DNA of 64,000 nt. It comes from Leptospiraceae bacterium (GTDB taxonomy: Bacteria > Spirochaetota > Leptospiria > Leptospirales > Leptonemataceae). The stretch spans positions 1-64,000 of the forward strand of contig JAOACE010000022.1 in assembly GCA_026418015.1 (NCBI GenBank), in the 5' to 3' direction. Positions within the stretch are counted from its first letter, which is position 1. Every line of letters begins with the position of its first letter. Made by a program: the position numbers and the translations under genes. The notes beneath the pieces were generated by a model, which searched no databases, had not been told where the DNA came from, and saw only the letters and a program-made list of their open reading frames with translations. Shown here in pieces: positions 19,133 to 27,366 of the stretch.

Positions 19133-20053
19133 TTATTTTTTATTTACGAAATTTTCAAGTCCTTTTAATACTTCTTCTAAGTTTGTAAAGTCCATCGGTA
19201 ATAAGATTTCTGTTTCTTTATTTGCTAATCTTTTTAATTTTACGAGATATTCGTTTGCTATCTTCATCATAACTGCATGTTCTCCCCCATTTTTTCTTAT
19301 GGCATTTGCAATTTGACGAATACCTTCTGCTGTTGCTTGTGCAACTTGTAGAATTTCCTGAACCTCTCCTTCTGCTTCGTTGATTAATCGTTGTTTTTCT
19401 CCTTCGGATTCGTTAATCATTTCTTGTTTTTGGCCTTCAGAACGATTGATTCTGGATAGTTTATCTCCTTCTGATTTTGCAATTAAGGCACGTTTTTCTC
19501 GTTCTGCTGTCATTTGTTTTTCCATCGATTGCAATACCCTTTCTGGTGGGGTAATGTTTTGAATTTCATAACGCATAATCTTTACACCCCAGTGATCTGC
19601 TGCTTCGTCAACTACCCCCACAATTTTTGCATTGAGGGATTCTCTTTCTTCGAAGGTTTTATCCAGATCTAAATCTCCGAATACAGAACGCATCGTAGTT
19701 TGTGCCAATTGTATTAAAGCATATTTATAATCATTGATATGATAAACTGCCTTATAAGGATCTATGACCTTCATGTAAATAATGCCATCGACTTTTACTT
19801 GTACATTATCACGCGTTATACAAATCTGAGAAGGAACATCAATAGCTTCTTCTTTGAGTGATACATTATAAACGACCTTATCCAAGAAAGGAATTAATAA
19901 ATGAAAACCAGCACCTAATGTCTTATGGTATTTTCCTAATCGTTCAACGATTAAGACTTCCTGAGCTGGAACAATTCGAACAGAAATAATAAACTTATAT
20001 GCTATATAAATGAATATTATTGTATAAACAATAATTGCTATGGTATCGGACAT
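19133..20053 (-). CDS. SPFH/stomatin-like membrane protein, copy 2
   Basis: An N-terminal transmembrane helix (about residues 5-25) is followed by an SPFH/Band 7 domain with RIVPAQEVLIVERLGKYHKTL, LKEEAIDVPSQICITRDNVQ and VDGIIYMKVIDPYKAVY. The pattern is that of QmcA/slipin proteins. After MEKQMTAEREKRA comes a helix of about 11-residue repeats built on SEG-x-K-Q. The C-terminal region resembles other slipins. Such proteins oligomerise into membrane microdomain scaffolds, often controlling proteases. It follows its paralogue by ten bases, and an AGGAGG ribosome site (20059-20065) overlaps the upstream stop. Confidence 0.88.
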   Translation of the reverse strand: MSDTIAIIVYTIIFIYIAYKFIISVRIVPAQEVLIVERLGKYHKTLGAGFHLLIPFLDKVVYNVSLKEEAIDVPSQICITRDNVQVKVDGIIYMKVIDPYKAVYHINDYKYALIQLAQTTMRSVFGDLDLDKTFEERESLNAKIVGVVDEAADHWGVKIMRYEIQNITPPERVLQSMEKQMTAEREKRALIAKSEGDKLSRINRSEGQKQEMINESEGEKQRLINEAEGEVQEILQVAQATAEGIRQIANAIRKNGGEHAVMMKIANEYLVKLKRLANKETEILLPMDFTNLEEVLKGLENFVNKK

Positions 20054-20063
20054 TTTAAACCTC

Positions 20064-21014
20064 CTATTTATTGGATTTATGGGGTGGCTTTGGTATGGAA
20101 GAATGTTCTTTCATAACTTCTGATACTTTACCAATGCCAGTAAAAAAGCTTTCGATGATAGCTGGACCAAGAGGAACAATTTTTGTAGATGATTGTTGTA
20201 AAATGGTTTCTAGTCCACTTAAATATTCTTCTGCTATTTTTAACTTCATCGCTTCTTGACCACCAGGTTGATTGATTGCATCTCCAATCATTTCGATCGC
20301 TTTTGCAGTTGCTTCTGAGAGTAATTGGATCTTCTTTGCTCTACCTTCTGCTAAGTTGATTCGTTTTTGCTTTTCTCCTTCGGAAACGTTGATTGCTTCG
20401 ATTTTCTTTCCTTCGGATTGGTTGATTAATGCTATCTTTTCTCCTTCTGCATAGATAATTTCTGCTCTTTTATCTCTTTCCGCAGTCATTTGTTTTTCCA
20501 TCGTCAACAATACTTCTTTTGATGGAAAGATATTCTTAATTTCGTAGCGGGTTACTTTTACCCCCCACGGTTCTGTTGCAACATCTAAAGAGGAAACAAT
20601 ATTTTTATTAATTGCCTCTCGTTCTTTAAAGGTTTGATCTAAATCTAACTTCCCAATTTCTGAACGCATATTGGTCTGTGCCAATTGGATAGAAGAGTAC
20701 TTATAATCTTGGATGTTATAGCTTGCTTTAACAGGATCCAGAACTTTTAAATAAATAATACCATCTACTTCGACTTGAACATTGTCTTTGGTAATACAGA
20801 TCTGTGGTGGTACATCGATAGCTTCTTCTTTTAGGGTATGTTTATAAGCAACTCTATCAATGATTGGGATTAAAAAATGAAAACCAGCATCTAATGCTTT
20901 GTTAAATTGCCCCAATCTTTCTACAATGTATACATTTTGATGGGGAACCACAATAAATGTCATCCATAGAAATAAAATTATTACAATTAATACTATTAAA
21001 CTTATTAATAACAT
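20064..21014 (-). CDS. SPFH/stomatin-like membrane protein, copy 1
   Basis: This 316-residue paralogue of the next gene has the same plan: an N-terminal hydrophobic helix (LLISLIVLIVIILFLWMTFI), then the SPFH domain with VPHQNVYIVERLGQFNKAL and KEEAIDVPPQICITKDNVQ. A helix with 11-residue SEG repeats (AEGEKIALINQSEGKKIEAIN) follows. Its C-terminus is longer and ends in a Lys/Pro-rich tail (SSIPKPPHKSNK). The two proteins share most of the SPFH core but differ at the tails, so they may form a hetero-oligomer like HflK/HflC. No NfeD-type protease gene lies next to them here. Confidence 0.88.
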   Translation of the reverse strand: MLLISLIVLIVIILFLWMTFIVVPHQNVYIVERLGQFNKALDAGFHFLIPIIDRVAYKHTLKEEAIDVPPQICITKDNVQVEVDGIIYLKVLDPVKASYNIQDYKYSSIQLAQTNMRSEIGKLDLDQTFKEREAINKNIVSSLDVATEPWGVKVTRYEIKNIFPSKEVLLTMEKQMTAERDKRAEIIYAEGEKIALINQSEGKKIEAINVSEGEKQKRINLAEGRAKKIQLLSEATAKAIEMIGDAINQPGGQEAMKLKIAEEYLSGLETILQQSSTKIVPLGPAIIESFFTGIGKVSEVMKEHSSIPKPPHKSNK

Positions 21015-21150
21015 ATCAAACCAAATATTTTAAAAAATTTCTTTGTCATTACTTTTTTATGAAATATTTTTATATTTATGAAAAAATTTTATGAAGATTT
21101 TATTAAAGCAAACCATCAATTTTATTTTAAAAAAATCATCTAATTTTGAG

Positions 21151-21179
21151 TTGACGTAGAAATGAAACTAAATTATATG
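21151..21179 (+). promoter_or_regulatory. Promoter of the Met tRNA genes
   Basis: TTGACG (21151-21156), a 17-base spacer, and TATATG (21174-21179) lie 12 bases before the initiator tRNA. Spacing and position are those expected for a housekeeping sigma promoter. Confidence 0.65.
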
Positions 21180-21191
21180 GTTGATTAAGAT

Positions 21192-21264
<73 letters not shown>

Positions 21265-21284
21265 TGCTTTTATGCCACCTTTAT

Positions 21285-21361
21285 GGCGGCGTAGCTCAGC
21301 TGGTTAGAGCAGCGGAATCATAATCCGCGTGTCCGGGGTTCGAGTCCCTGCGCCGCTACCA
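21285..21361 (+). tRNA. tRNA-Met (CAT), elongator type
   Basis: The sequence folds into a standard cloverleaf with anticodon loop ATCATAA and T loop TTCGAGT. The acceptor stem pairs fully, with a G1-U72 wobble. CCA follows the discriminator base and so may be encoded. It lacks initiator hallmarks. A CAT anticodon can also belong to a tRNA-Ile2 read after lysidine modification, but the overall sequence looks like elongator Met. It lies 20 bases after the initiator tRNA, so both are probably one transcript. Confidence 0.9.
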
Positions 21362-21402
21362 AAAAAGAGAATCAAAAAAATATTTCCAAAAAAAAATCAT
21401 TC

Positions 21403-21431
21403 TTAAAATTATCACTATAAGTATTTATAAT
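21403..21431 (+). promoter_or_regulatory. Putative promoter of the Ser/Thr kinase gene
   Basis: TTAAAA, 17 bases, TATAAT; the -10 ends only 13 bases before the ATG at 21445. A transcript from here would have a leader of a few bases and no ribosome site. Read-through from the tRNA promoter is the alternative. Confidence 0.4.
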
Positions 21432-21444
21432 ATTTTAAAAAAAC

Positions 21445-22863
21445 ATGGAAGATAAAACTCAGCTAGAAAACCTAACAAAAATAGAAGGAGATAGGCAAAA
21501 AGCATCTTCGAATCATTTTATTAAAAATTTTCGAGAATATGTTATTTTAAAAGAAATTCCAGCCAAGGGAGCAGAAGCGGATAATTTTTTAATTCAAAAA
21601 GATCAACAAACCTTTTTTTTAAAACTATACAGAAAAGGAATTGAACCCAATTTAGAAGTTTTGAATAAACTGAAAGGGATTAGTCAAAAGTTCAGAAATC
21701 ATTTAGTAGAAATATTCGAAGTCGGTTTTGATCCAGAAACAGAAAGATTCTACGAAATTTTAGAATACATCCAACATGGTGATCTTAAACAATATATCCA
21801 AGAAATCTCAGGTTATAAACAAGAAGACAAAGAAAAAATATTAGATAAAATCATCCAAGAGGTTGCAGAGAGCTTAAAATGTTTACATGATAATGGGATT
21901 GTTCATAGAGATTTAAAACCAAACAATATATTGATTCGAAGCAAAGACCCCCTAAATATTGTACACATCGATTTTGGAATTTCTAAAACAATTGATGATG
22001 ATGTTTCGAAAGTTGCAACAACTCATTTTAAAGGTACAGTAAATTACATCGCACCAGAAGAAATTAGTAATTATTTTGGAAAAGAAATTGATTGGTGGCA
22101 TTTAGGAATGATTGTTTACGAAATTTTGGCTGGGAAAAATCCCTTTACCGGAATGTCAGAAGCTACTGTAATCCATCTCCTTACTACTAAGGGTATCGAA
22201 ATTCCTTCTTATTTTCCGGAAAAATATCAAATTTTATTAAAAGGTCTTTTAACAAGAAATTACGAAAAACGATGGAAATATAAACAAATTGAAGAATGGT
22301 TAAAAGGAAAAATCAATATCCCTGTATATTACGAAGTTATATCAGAAGAAATCGATATAGAAGAAGATTGGGAAAAATGGGGTATCCCCAAAGAATCGAT
22401 TTGGAGAAAATTAGGACTTGAACCAGAAAAAACCCTTACTTTTAAAGATGCGGGTTTTGGTTTTAACGAAGCAAAGCTATGGGTAGAAGCTGGTTGGACC
22501 AATGGTGAATTAGCTCGTAAATGGTTCGAAGAAGGGTTTGATCCCATCGAAGCAAAAATTTTCGAAAACACTGGACTTTCAAAATCACAAGCAAAATTGA
22601 TCAAATCCAACGGCATTAATGCTTTTGATTTAGAACAAGCAAAAAACAATGCAGATAATTTAGACGAATTTATCAACAAAATCATTGATGCCATAAAACA
22701 CGGAAAAGATCCACAAAAAGTTATTAGACTTTATAAAATCCGTTGGAAAGATATAAAAAAAAGCGAAAAAAAAGATCCAAAAAAAACAACCAAATTGCTC
22801 GAAGATTTAATAAAAAACAAAGATACGAAAATCGACTGGAAAAACTTAGAAAATAATCAATGA
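21445..22863 (+). CDS. Ser/Thr protein kinase (Hanks type) with C-terminal repeat tail
   Basis: The kinase domain spans about residues 28-285 and has all main motifs: the invariant lysine region FFLKLYRKG, IVHRDLKPNNIL (catalytic Asp near 155), HIDFGISK (DFG near 177), and YIAPEEISNYFGKEIDWW for the activation segment and APE. The glycine loop is irregular (IPAKGAEADNF). No transmembrane segment is seen, so it is cytosolic. The tail from about residue 333 to 400 is five units of 13-14 residues with Gly and Ala at fixed positions, after which a Lys-rich helix ends the protein. An FHA-domain gene 6 kb away could read its phosphothreonines, but that link is a guess. Confidence 0.9.
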   Translation: MEDKTQLENLTKIEGDRQKASSNHFIKNFREYVILKEIPAKGAEADNFLIQKDQQTFFLKLYRKGIEPNLEVLNKLKGISQKFRNHLVEIFEVGFDPETERFYEILEYIQHGDLKQYIQEISGYKQEDKEKILDKIIQEVAESLKCLHDNGIVHRDLKPNNILIRSKDPLNIVHIDFGISKTIDDDVSKVATTHFKGTVNYIAPEEISNYFGKEIDWWHLGMIVYEILAGKNPFTGMSEATVIHLLTTKGIEIPSYFPEKYQILLKGLLTRNYEKRWKYKQIEEWLKGKINIPVYYEVISEEIDIEEDWEKWGIPKESIWRKLGLEPEKTLTFKDAGFGFNEAKLWVEAGWTNGELARKWFEEGFDPIEAKIFENTGLSKSQAKLIKSNGINAFDLEQAKNNADNLDEFINKIIDAIKHGKDPQKVIRLYKIRWKDIKKSEKKDPKKTTKLLEDLIKNKDTKIDWKNLENNQ

Positions 22864-23009
22864 AGATACTCTAAATTTAAATCAAACCAGAACTTTACTA
22901 GGGTGAATTTTTTTAATTGAATGACTTCCCGAGGATTTTTGCCAACTTTTATTTTACATAGATTATTTTTTCTGTGATATATTTTGCTCAAACAGAGATA
23001 TTCATTTAT

Positions 23010-23528
23010 ATGAAAGAAGATAGATACACAACACGAAGGATTTATCCAGTATGTATCAACTTAGAACCACGACATTTCGAATTCTTAAAAGAAATAGCAA
23101 TAACAAGATTTAATGGTAATTTTCCTCTTGCAATTCAGGGTTTGTTGAATAAATATCAGAATCATCTTTACGAAATCAGGATAACCCCTACCAAACAAAC
23201 AGAGACAGCGACGTATCAGCCAAAGACAAAGCAATACAAAAGAAGGACGATCAATATGAACCCAGTGTTATGGAGCAAATTATTCGAATCAAGACATTTT
23301 GTAGGATATTCTATTAGTGCCTTAATAAGAATCTTACTCGACTGGGAGATGCAATCCCTCGGATACGACATAATCCCCATGATTCCTCTTCCTGATTTAA
23401 ATACTAGTGATATTGGTAATATAGAGCAGCAGCCACCAGAACTCTGGTTTGATAATTATTTTTATAATAAACAAGGATTTTACGAAACAAGAGAAATTAT
23501 TTGTAGTTTTTATGATGAATATCATTGA
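23010..23528 (+). CDS. Possible tandem ribbon-helix-helix protein, DUF1564-like
   Basis: I use the ATG at 23010; the track's 22974 start is a GTG with 12 extra residues. Two segments share a strand-then-two-helices outline: RRIYPVCINLEPRHFEFLKE with FPLAIQGLLNKY, and RRTINMNPVLWSKLFE with SISALIRILLDWEM. That is the shape of a ribbon-helix-helix DNA-binding unit, duplicated within one chain. The layout also recalls the Leptospira-restricted DUF1564 proteins as I remember them. The last 50 residues are acidic and aromatic. It stands alone downstream of the kinase. Function as a DNA-binding regulator is inference. Confidence 0.6.
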   Translation: MKEDRYTTRRIYPVCINLEPRHFEFLKEIAITRFNGNFPLAIQGLLNKYQNHLYEIRITPTKQTETATYQPKTKQYKRRTINMNPVLWSKLFESRHFVGYSISALIRILLDWEMQSLGYDIIPMIPLPDLNTSDIGNIEQQPPELWFDNYFYNKQGFYETREIICSFYDEYH

Positions 23529-23618
23529 AGATATACATTTTTTATAAATAATACTTAATATATCACTTTATTTTTTTTAGTAATTCAACTTTCCTTTTCT
23601 TCGAGATATAATATAATT

Positions 23619-24269
23619 TTAATAAATTTTTTTATTTTTTTCTTTTATCATCAATATTTCTTTTTTTCTCTCTTCTGGTAAAGATATGATATTACCGATT
23701 TGTTTTGCAATACATAAAATTTTTGCACAATGTTCCACTTGCTCCATTTTATAATAAGCTTCAAACAAAGAGTTTGATATCGTTAAAGCTCCATGGTGCG
23801 ACAATAAAATGGCATCATAATCCAAATAGGGTTTTATTGATTCAAACATTTCTTTTGTTCCTGTCATAGCGTAAGATGCTGTTGGGACATCACCTAAAAT
23901 CAAAGTTATTTCGGGTAAATCTGTATTTATCAAAGATAAGCCAGAAAGTGTTGCAGCAACACAATAAGGAGGATGTGCATGAACAATTGCTTTCGCATCT
24001 GGTCTATGCTTATAGATTTCTAAATGTAAAATGAGCTCCGAGGTTGGTTTGTGATTTTTCTTCGATTGCAAGATATTACCCAATAGATCAACTTTTACTA
24101 AATCTTCAATTTCTAAACGTCCTTTACACATTCTTGTGGGAGTAATCCAAACTACATCGTTGTATCGCGCAGAAATATTTCCTTCATATGCAACGATCAA
24201 CCCTTTCTGGTATAACAAAGATCCAACTTCCACAATTTGATGTAATATTTCTATTTCTTGCTTATCCAT
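23619..24269 (-). CDS. Class II aldolase/adducin-family protein
   Basis: The 216-residue length and motifs match fuculose-phosphate aldolase and its relatives: EGNISARYND, KPTSELILH with the catalytic Glu78, VHAHPPYCVA (zinc ligands His97 and His99) and SHHGALTI (third histidine). These enzymes cleave or epimerise phosphorylated sugars through a zinc enediolate. The exact substrate (fuculose-1-P, ribulose-5-P, methylthioribulose-1-P) cannot be read from the sequence. The gene is on its own promoter side, 46 bases before the exporter permease gene on the same strand, so it may be transcribed with it. Confidence 0.85.
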   Translation of the reverse strand: MDKQEIEILHQIVEVGSLLYQKGLIVAYEGNISARYNDVVWITPTRMCKGRLEIEDLVKVDLLGNILQSKKNHKPTSELILHLEIYKHRPDAKAIVHAHPPYCVAATLSGLSLINTDLPEITLILGDVPTASYAMTGTKEMFESIKPYLDYDAILLSHHGALTISNSLFEAYYKMEQVEHCAKILCIAKQIGNIISLPEERKKEILMIKEKNKKIY

Positions 24270-24315
24270 AACGTAAAAAATGTAAAAAAATCAACCAAAA
24301 TCCTACGGCAACAAA

Positions 24316-25539
24316 TTATTCATATCTTAATGCTTCGATAGGATCCAAAAGCGAAGCTTTGTATGCTGGATAAAATCCAAACACAACACCTACCATCATT
24401 GTAAGAAAAAGTGAAATGATAATAGAATCCAAAGATAGAATTGCCTTAAAATGAAAAACAAAGTCACTCACAAAAGCTCCTGCGATTCCCAAAAGAATTC
24501 CTAAAATACTGCCTATAATCGATAAAAGTATCGCCTCGATTAGAAACTGAATTTGTATATGATAGGTTGTCGCTCCAACTGCCATTCTGATTCCAATTTC
24601 TTTTGTACGTTCTGTAACAGATACAAGCATGATGTTCATGATTCCAATTCCACCCACAATCAAAGAAATAGAAGCAATTGCACCCAATAAAAATGTCATA
24701 ACACGACTCGATTCCTGCCTTGCCTGAAGAAATTGAGTGATATTTCTTACAGAAAAATCATCTTCTTGATTTCTTTGAATTTTATGCCTCTGTCTTAAAA
24801 TAGATTTTACATCATTTTCTGCTTGGAATAAATCGTTTAAAGATCTTGCTTTTATATAAATTACCCTTACGCGATCTGGTAAAATATTTCCAAAAAGATT
24901 TCTTTGTGCTGTTGTATAGGGAACTAAAATCACATCATCTTGATCATCTCCTCTTGGAGATGTTCCTTTTTCTTTTAAAATACCAATCACTTTAAAAGGA
25001 ATTTTTTTTATTCTGATGGTTTTATCGATGGGATCCTCTAAACCAAAAAGGTTCTTAACAACAGTATATCCAATTACTGCTACGCGATTTCCACTTTTGA
25101 TATCCTCTTCGTTAAAAAAACGACCTCTTTCTAATTCCCATTCTTGTATTCGAAAAAAAGATGTATTAGTTCCGCGAACAAGGGAAGACCAATTCATATT
25201 CTTATAAACGACCTGTAAAACTTCATGAATACTAAACGTAGTATCTTCTATATAAGGACTTTCTTTTTTTAATGCTTCTGCATCTTGGATGGTCAAAGTC
25301 ATTTGTGTACCTGTACCAAAACGAACACCACCAGAACTTGTTGCACCTGGCAAAACAATGATCAAATTACTTCCAATAGAAGAAATTTGTTTTTCGATTT
25401 CCAATTTTGCACCATTCCCAATTGCAACCATAATAATTACCGAAGAAACACCAATGATGATTCCCAGTACAGTTAAAAATGAACGAAGCTTATGGATTAA
25501 GATCGAATCCAATGCAATCTTTATAATGATAAATATCAT
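24316..25539 (-). CDS. MacB-like ABC permease (FtsX family)
   Basis: The 407-residue protein has the MacB permease plan without the fused ATPase: an N-terminal helix (LRSFLTVLGIIIGVSSVIIMVAIG), a large periplasmic domain (about 45-270), and three C-terminal helices with GGIGIMNIMLVSVTERTKEIGIRMAVGA and PAYKASLLDPIEALRYE at the end. Such permeases work as mechanotransmitters that drive substrate through a periplasmic adaptor and a TolC-type channel. It overlaps the ATPase gene by four bases. Substrate is unknown; macrolides, lipoproteins and peptides are all possible for this family. Confidence 0.9.
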   Translation of the reverse strand: MIFIIIKIALDSILIHKLRSFLTVLGIIIGVSSVIIMVAIGNGAKLEIEKQISSIGSNLIIVLPGATSSGGVRFGTGTQMTLTIQDAEALKKESPYIEDTTFSIHEVLQVVYKNMNWSSLVRGTNTSFFRIQEWELERGRFFNEEDIKSGNRVAVIGYTVVKNLFGLEDPIDKTIRIKKIPFKVIGILKEKGTSPRGDDQDDVILVPYTTAQRNLFGNILPDRVRVIYIKARSLNDLFQAENDVKSILRQRHKIQRNQEDDFSVRNITQFLQARQESSRVMTFLLGAIASISLIVGGIGIMNIMLVSVTERTKEIGIRMAVGATTYHIQIQFLIEAILLSIIGSILGILLGIAGAFVSDFVFHFKAILSLDSIIISLFLTMMVGVVFGFYPAYKASLLDPIEALRYE

Positions 25540-26219
25540 AGCCTTTTTTCTTTTAGGATTTTTCCATCTTGAAAATAAATGATCCTCTCAGAAAATTTCG
25601 CAATATTGCTTTCGTGTGTTACAAGAATGATAGTTATATGATTTTCTCTGTGTAAACGCACAAAGAGTTCCATGATATCGTTGCTTGTTTTCGAATCTAA
25701 ATTTCCCGTAGGTTCATCCGCTAATAGAATCGGTGCCTGATTTACGAGTGCTCTTGCAATCGCTACACGTTGTTGCTGCCCACCAGATAATTGATTGGGA
25801 AAATGATGCATTCTACTTTCGAGACCTACCAAAGATAGATAAAATTTCGCTTTTTCGATTCGCTCTTTTTTTGGTACGTTTGCATAAACTAACGGTAATT
25901 CTACATTTTCTAGTGCAGTTAAACGTGGTAATAAATAAAACTTCTGGAAAACAAAACCAATCTTTTGATTTCGGATTTTAGCCAATTGATTTTTAGAAAG
26001 ATTTTTAATCAGAATACCGTCTAAATAATACTCTCCCTCAGTTGCTTGATCCAAACAACCTACGATGCTTAAAAAAGTAGTTTTTCCAGAACCCGATGCT
26101 CCCATAATAGAAACAAATTCATTTTTTTGGATTTCCAAAGAGATATTGTTTAAAGCATAGATAGATTCTTCTCCCATTTTATAAACTTTTTTTAGATTCT
26201 GAATCTTGATTAAGCTCAT
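25536..26219 (-). CDS. ABC transporter ATPase, MacB/LolD type
   Basis: This 227-residue nucleotide-binding protein has Walker A GASGSGKTT, the Q loop FVFQKFYLLPRLTALENVELPL, signature LSGGQQQRVAIARAL, Walker B ILLADEPTGNLD and the H loop ILVTHE. It powers the FtsX-type permease encoded directly after it; the two genes overlap by ATGA. It starts one base after the stop of the adaptor gene. In E. coli MacB the ATPase and permease are one protein; here they are separate, as in many spirochaetes and Gram-positives. Confidence 0.93.
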   Translation of the reverse strand: MSLIKIQNLKKVYKMGEESIYALNNISLEIQKNEFVSIMGASGSGKTTFLSIVGCLDQATEGEYYLDGILIKNLSKNQLAKIRNQKIGFVFQKFYLLPRLTALENVELPLVYANVPKKERIEKAKFYLSLVGLESRMHHFPNQLSGGQQQRVAIARALVNQAPILLADEPTGNLDSKTSNDIMELFVRLHRENHITIILVTHESNIAKFSERIIYFQDGKILKEKRL

Positions 26220-26220
26220 A

Positions 26221-27366
26221 TCAAAACATCAAACTTCTTTTTTTATTTTCTTTGTTGATTACTTCTACAATAACATCCAAATCTTCTTTTAATTCGTTAG
26301 AGATGATTTCTACATAGTCATTATCACTGATTCCCGTATCTACTTCTATTCGAAATGGTTCATTGTTTTTTAGTATCCAAATTCCCGATTTCGTAAAAAA
26401 CTTTTGTTCAGTTTTAACATTAGGGTTTACTCTTAAAGCAGAGTTTTTTACGATAAAAGCATTTTCTTTTTTTGCAGTTAAAATTGTCACTTGTGCGGTC
26501 ATTCCGGGTTTTAATTTCATTTCTTGATTGTTGACAGAAATAATCACATTATAAGTCACTACATTCTGAACAATGTTGGGTGCATTTCTTATCTGAACTA
26601 CTTTTCCTTCGTAAATCTTTCCTGGATATGCATCTACGGTAAAATACGCTTTTTGCCCTGTTTTAATCTTCCCTATATCTGCTTCATCCACATTGGTATG
26701 AATCTGCATTTTAGACAAATCTTCTGCAATCTGAAACAACGTAGGTGTCTGAAAGCTAGCCGTGACTGTTTGTCCTACCTCAATATTTCGCGAAATTACT
26801 ATACCATTCACAGGAGAACGAATTTGGGTATAATTCAAGTTTGTTTGTGCTTGTTTTAACACAGCTTTAAGTTGCACAATCCTTGCATTGGCTTCTTTCA
26901 CTTGTGCTATCGCGGATTGATAATTAACAAAAAATCGTTCGTATTCGCTTTCGGATATCAATTTCTCTTCGAATAGCCTTTTGTTTCGCTTATAATTATT
27001 TTCTGCTTCTAACAACGCTACTTTTGCCTTTTCTAAGTTCGCTTCTGCCATTAGCAAATTTGCTTTCGCTTGTTCAACTTGTGCAATAAAGGGTTCTGGA
27101 TCAATCAATGCTAATATTTGACCTTTTTTTACTGGATCATTAAAATCTACGAAAATTTGTTTGATAATTCCCGAAACCGATGCTCCAATTAAGATATTCG
27201 AAACTGGCATAATGGTTCCTGTGGCAGACACCTGTTCTTGAATGGTACCTTTTTTTAATTTTTCTGTTTTATAGCTAACATTTGGCTTATCTTCTTTTTT
27301 ATAAAACCAAATGAAAAAAGCAAAAATTATAAAAATTATTATAAAAATAATATAATATTTTTTCAT
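26221..27366 (-). CDS. Periplasmic adaptor (membrane fusion) protein, MacA/HlyD type
   Basis: An N-terminal membrane anchor (residues 3-20) leads to the lipoyl half-motif VSATGTIMPVSNILIGASVSG. A long alpha-helical hairpin of coiled coil follows (about 95-180, ANLLMAEANLEKAKVALLEAENNYKRN), and then the second lipoyl half (TQIRSPVNGIVISRNIEVGQTV). Beta-barrel and membrane-proximal domains (EGKVVQIRNAPNIVQNVVTYNVIISV) complete it. It bridges the inner-membrane ABC transporter and the outer-membrane channel. It overlaps the TolC-type gene by four bases. Confidence 0.92.
   Translation of the reverse strand: MKKYYIIFIIIFIIFAFFIWFYKKEDKPNVSYKTEKLKKGTIQEQVSATGTIMPVSNILIGASVSGIIKQIFVDFNDPVKKGQILALIDPEPFIAQVEQAKANLLMAEANLEKAKVALLEAENNYKRNKRLFEEKLISESEYERFFVNYQSAIAQVKEANARIVQLKAVLKQAQTNLNYTQIRSPVNGIVISRNIEVGQTVTASFQTPTLFQIAEDLSKMQIHTNVDEADIGKIKTGQKAYFTVDAYPGKIYEGKVVQIRNAPNIVQNVVTYNVIISVNNQEMKLKPGMTAQVTILTAKKENAFIVKNSALRVNPNVKTEQKFFTKSGIWILKNNEPFRIEVDTGISDNDYVEIISNELKEDLDVIVEVINKENKKRSLMF

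Noticed and set aside
22261-22863. Lysine-rich kinase tail as a frameshifted second gene
   Set aside because: The frame is continuous and repeats are in phase; no separate start is needed.
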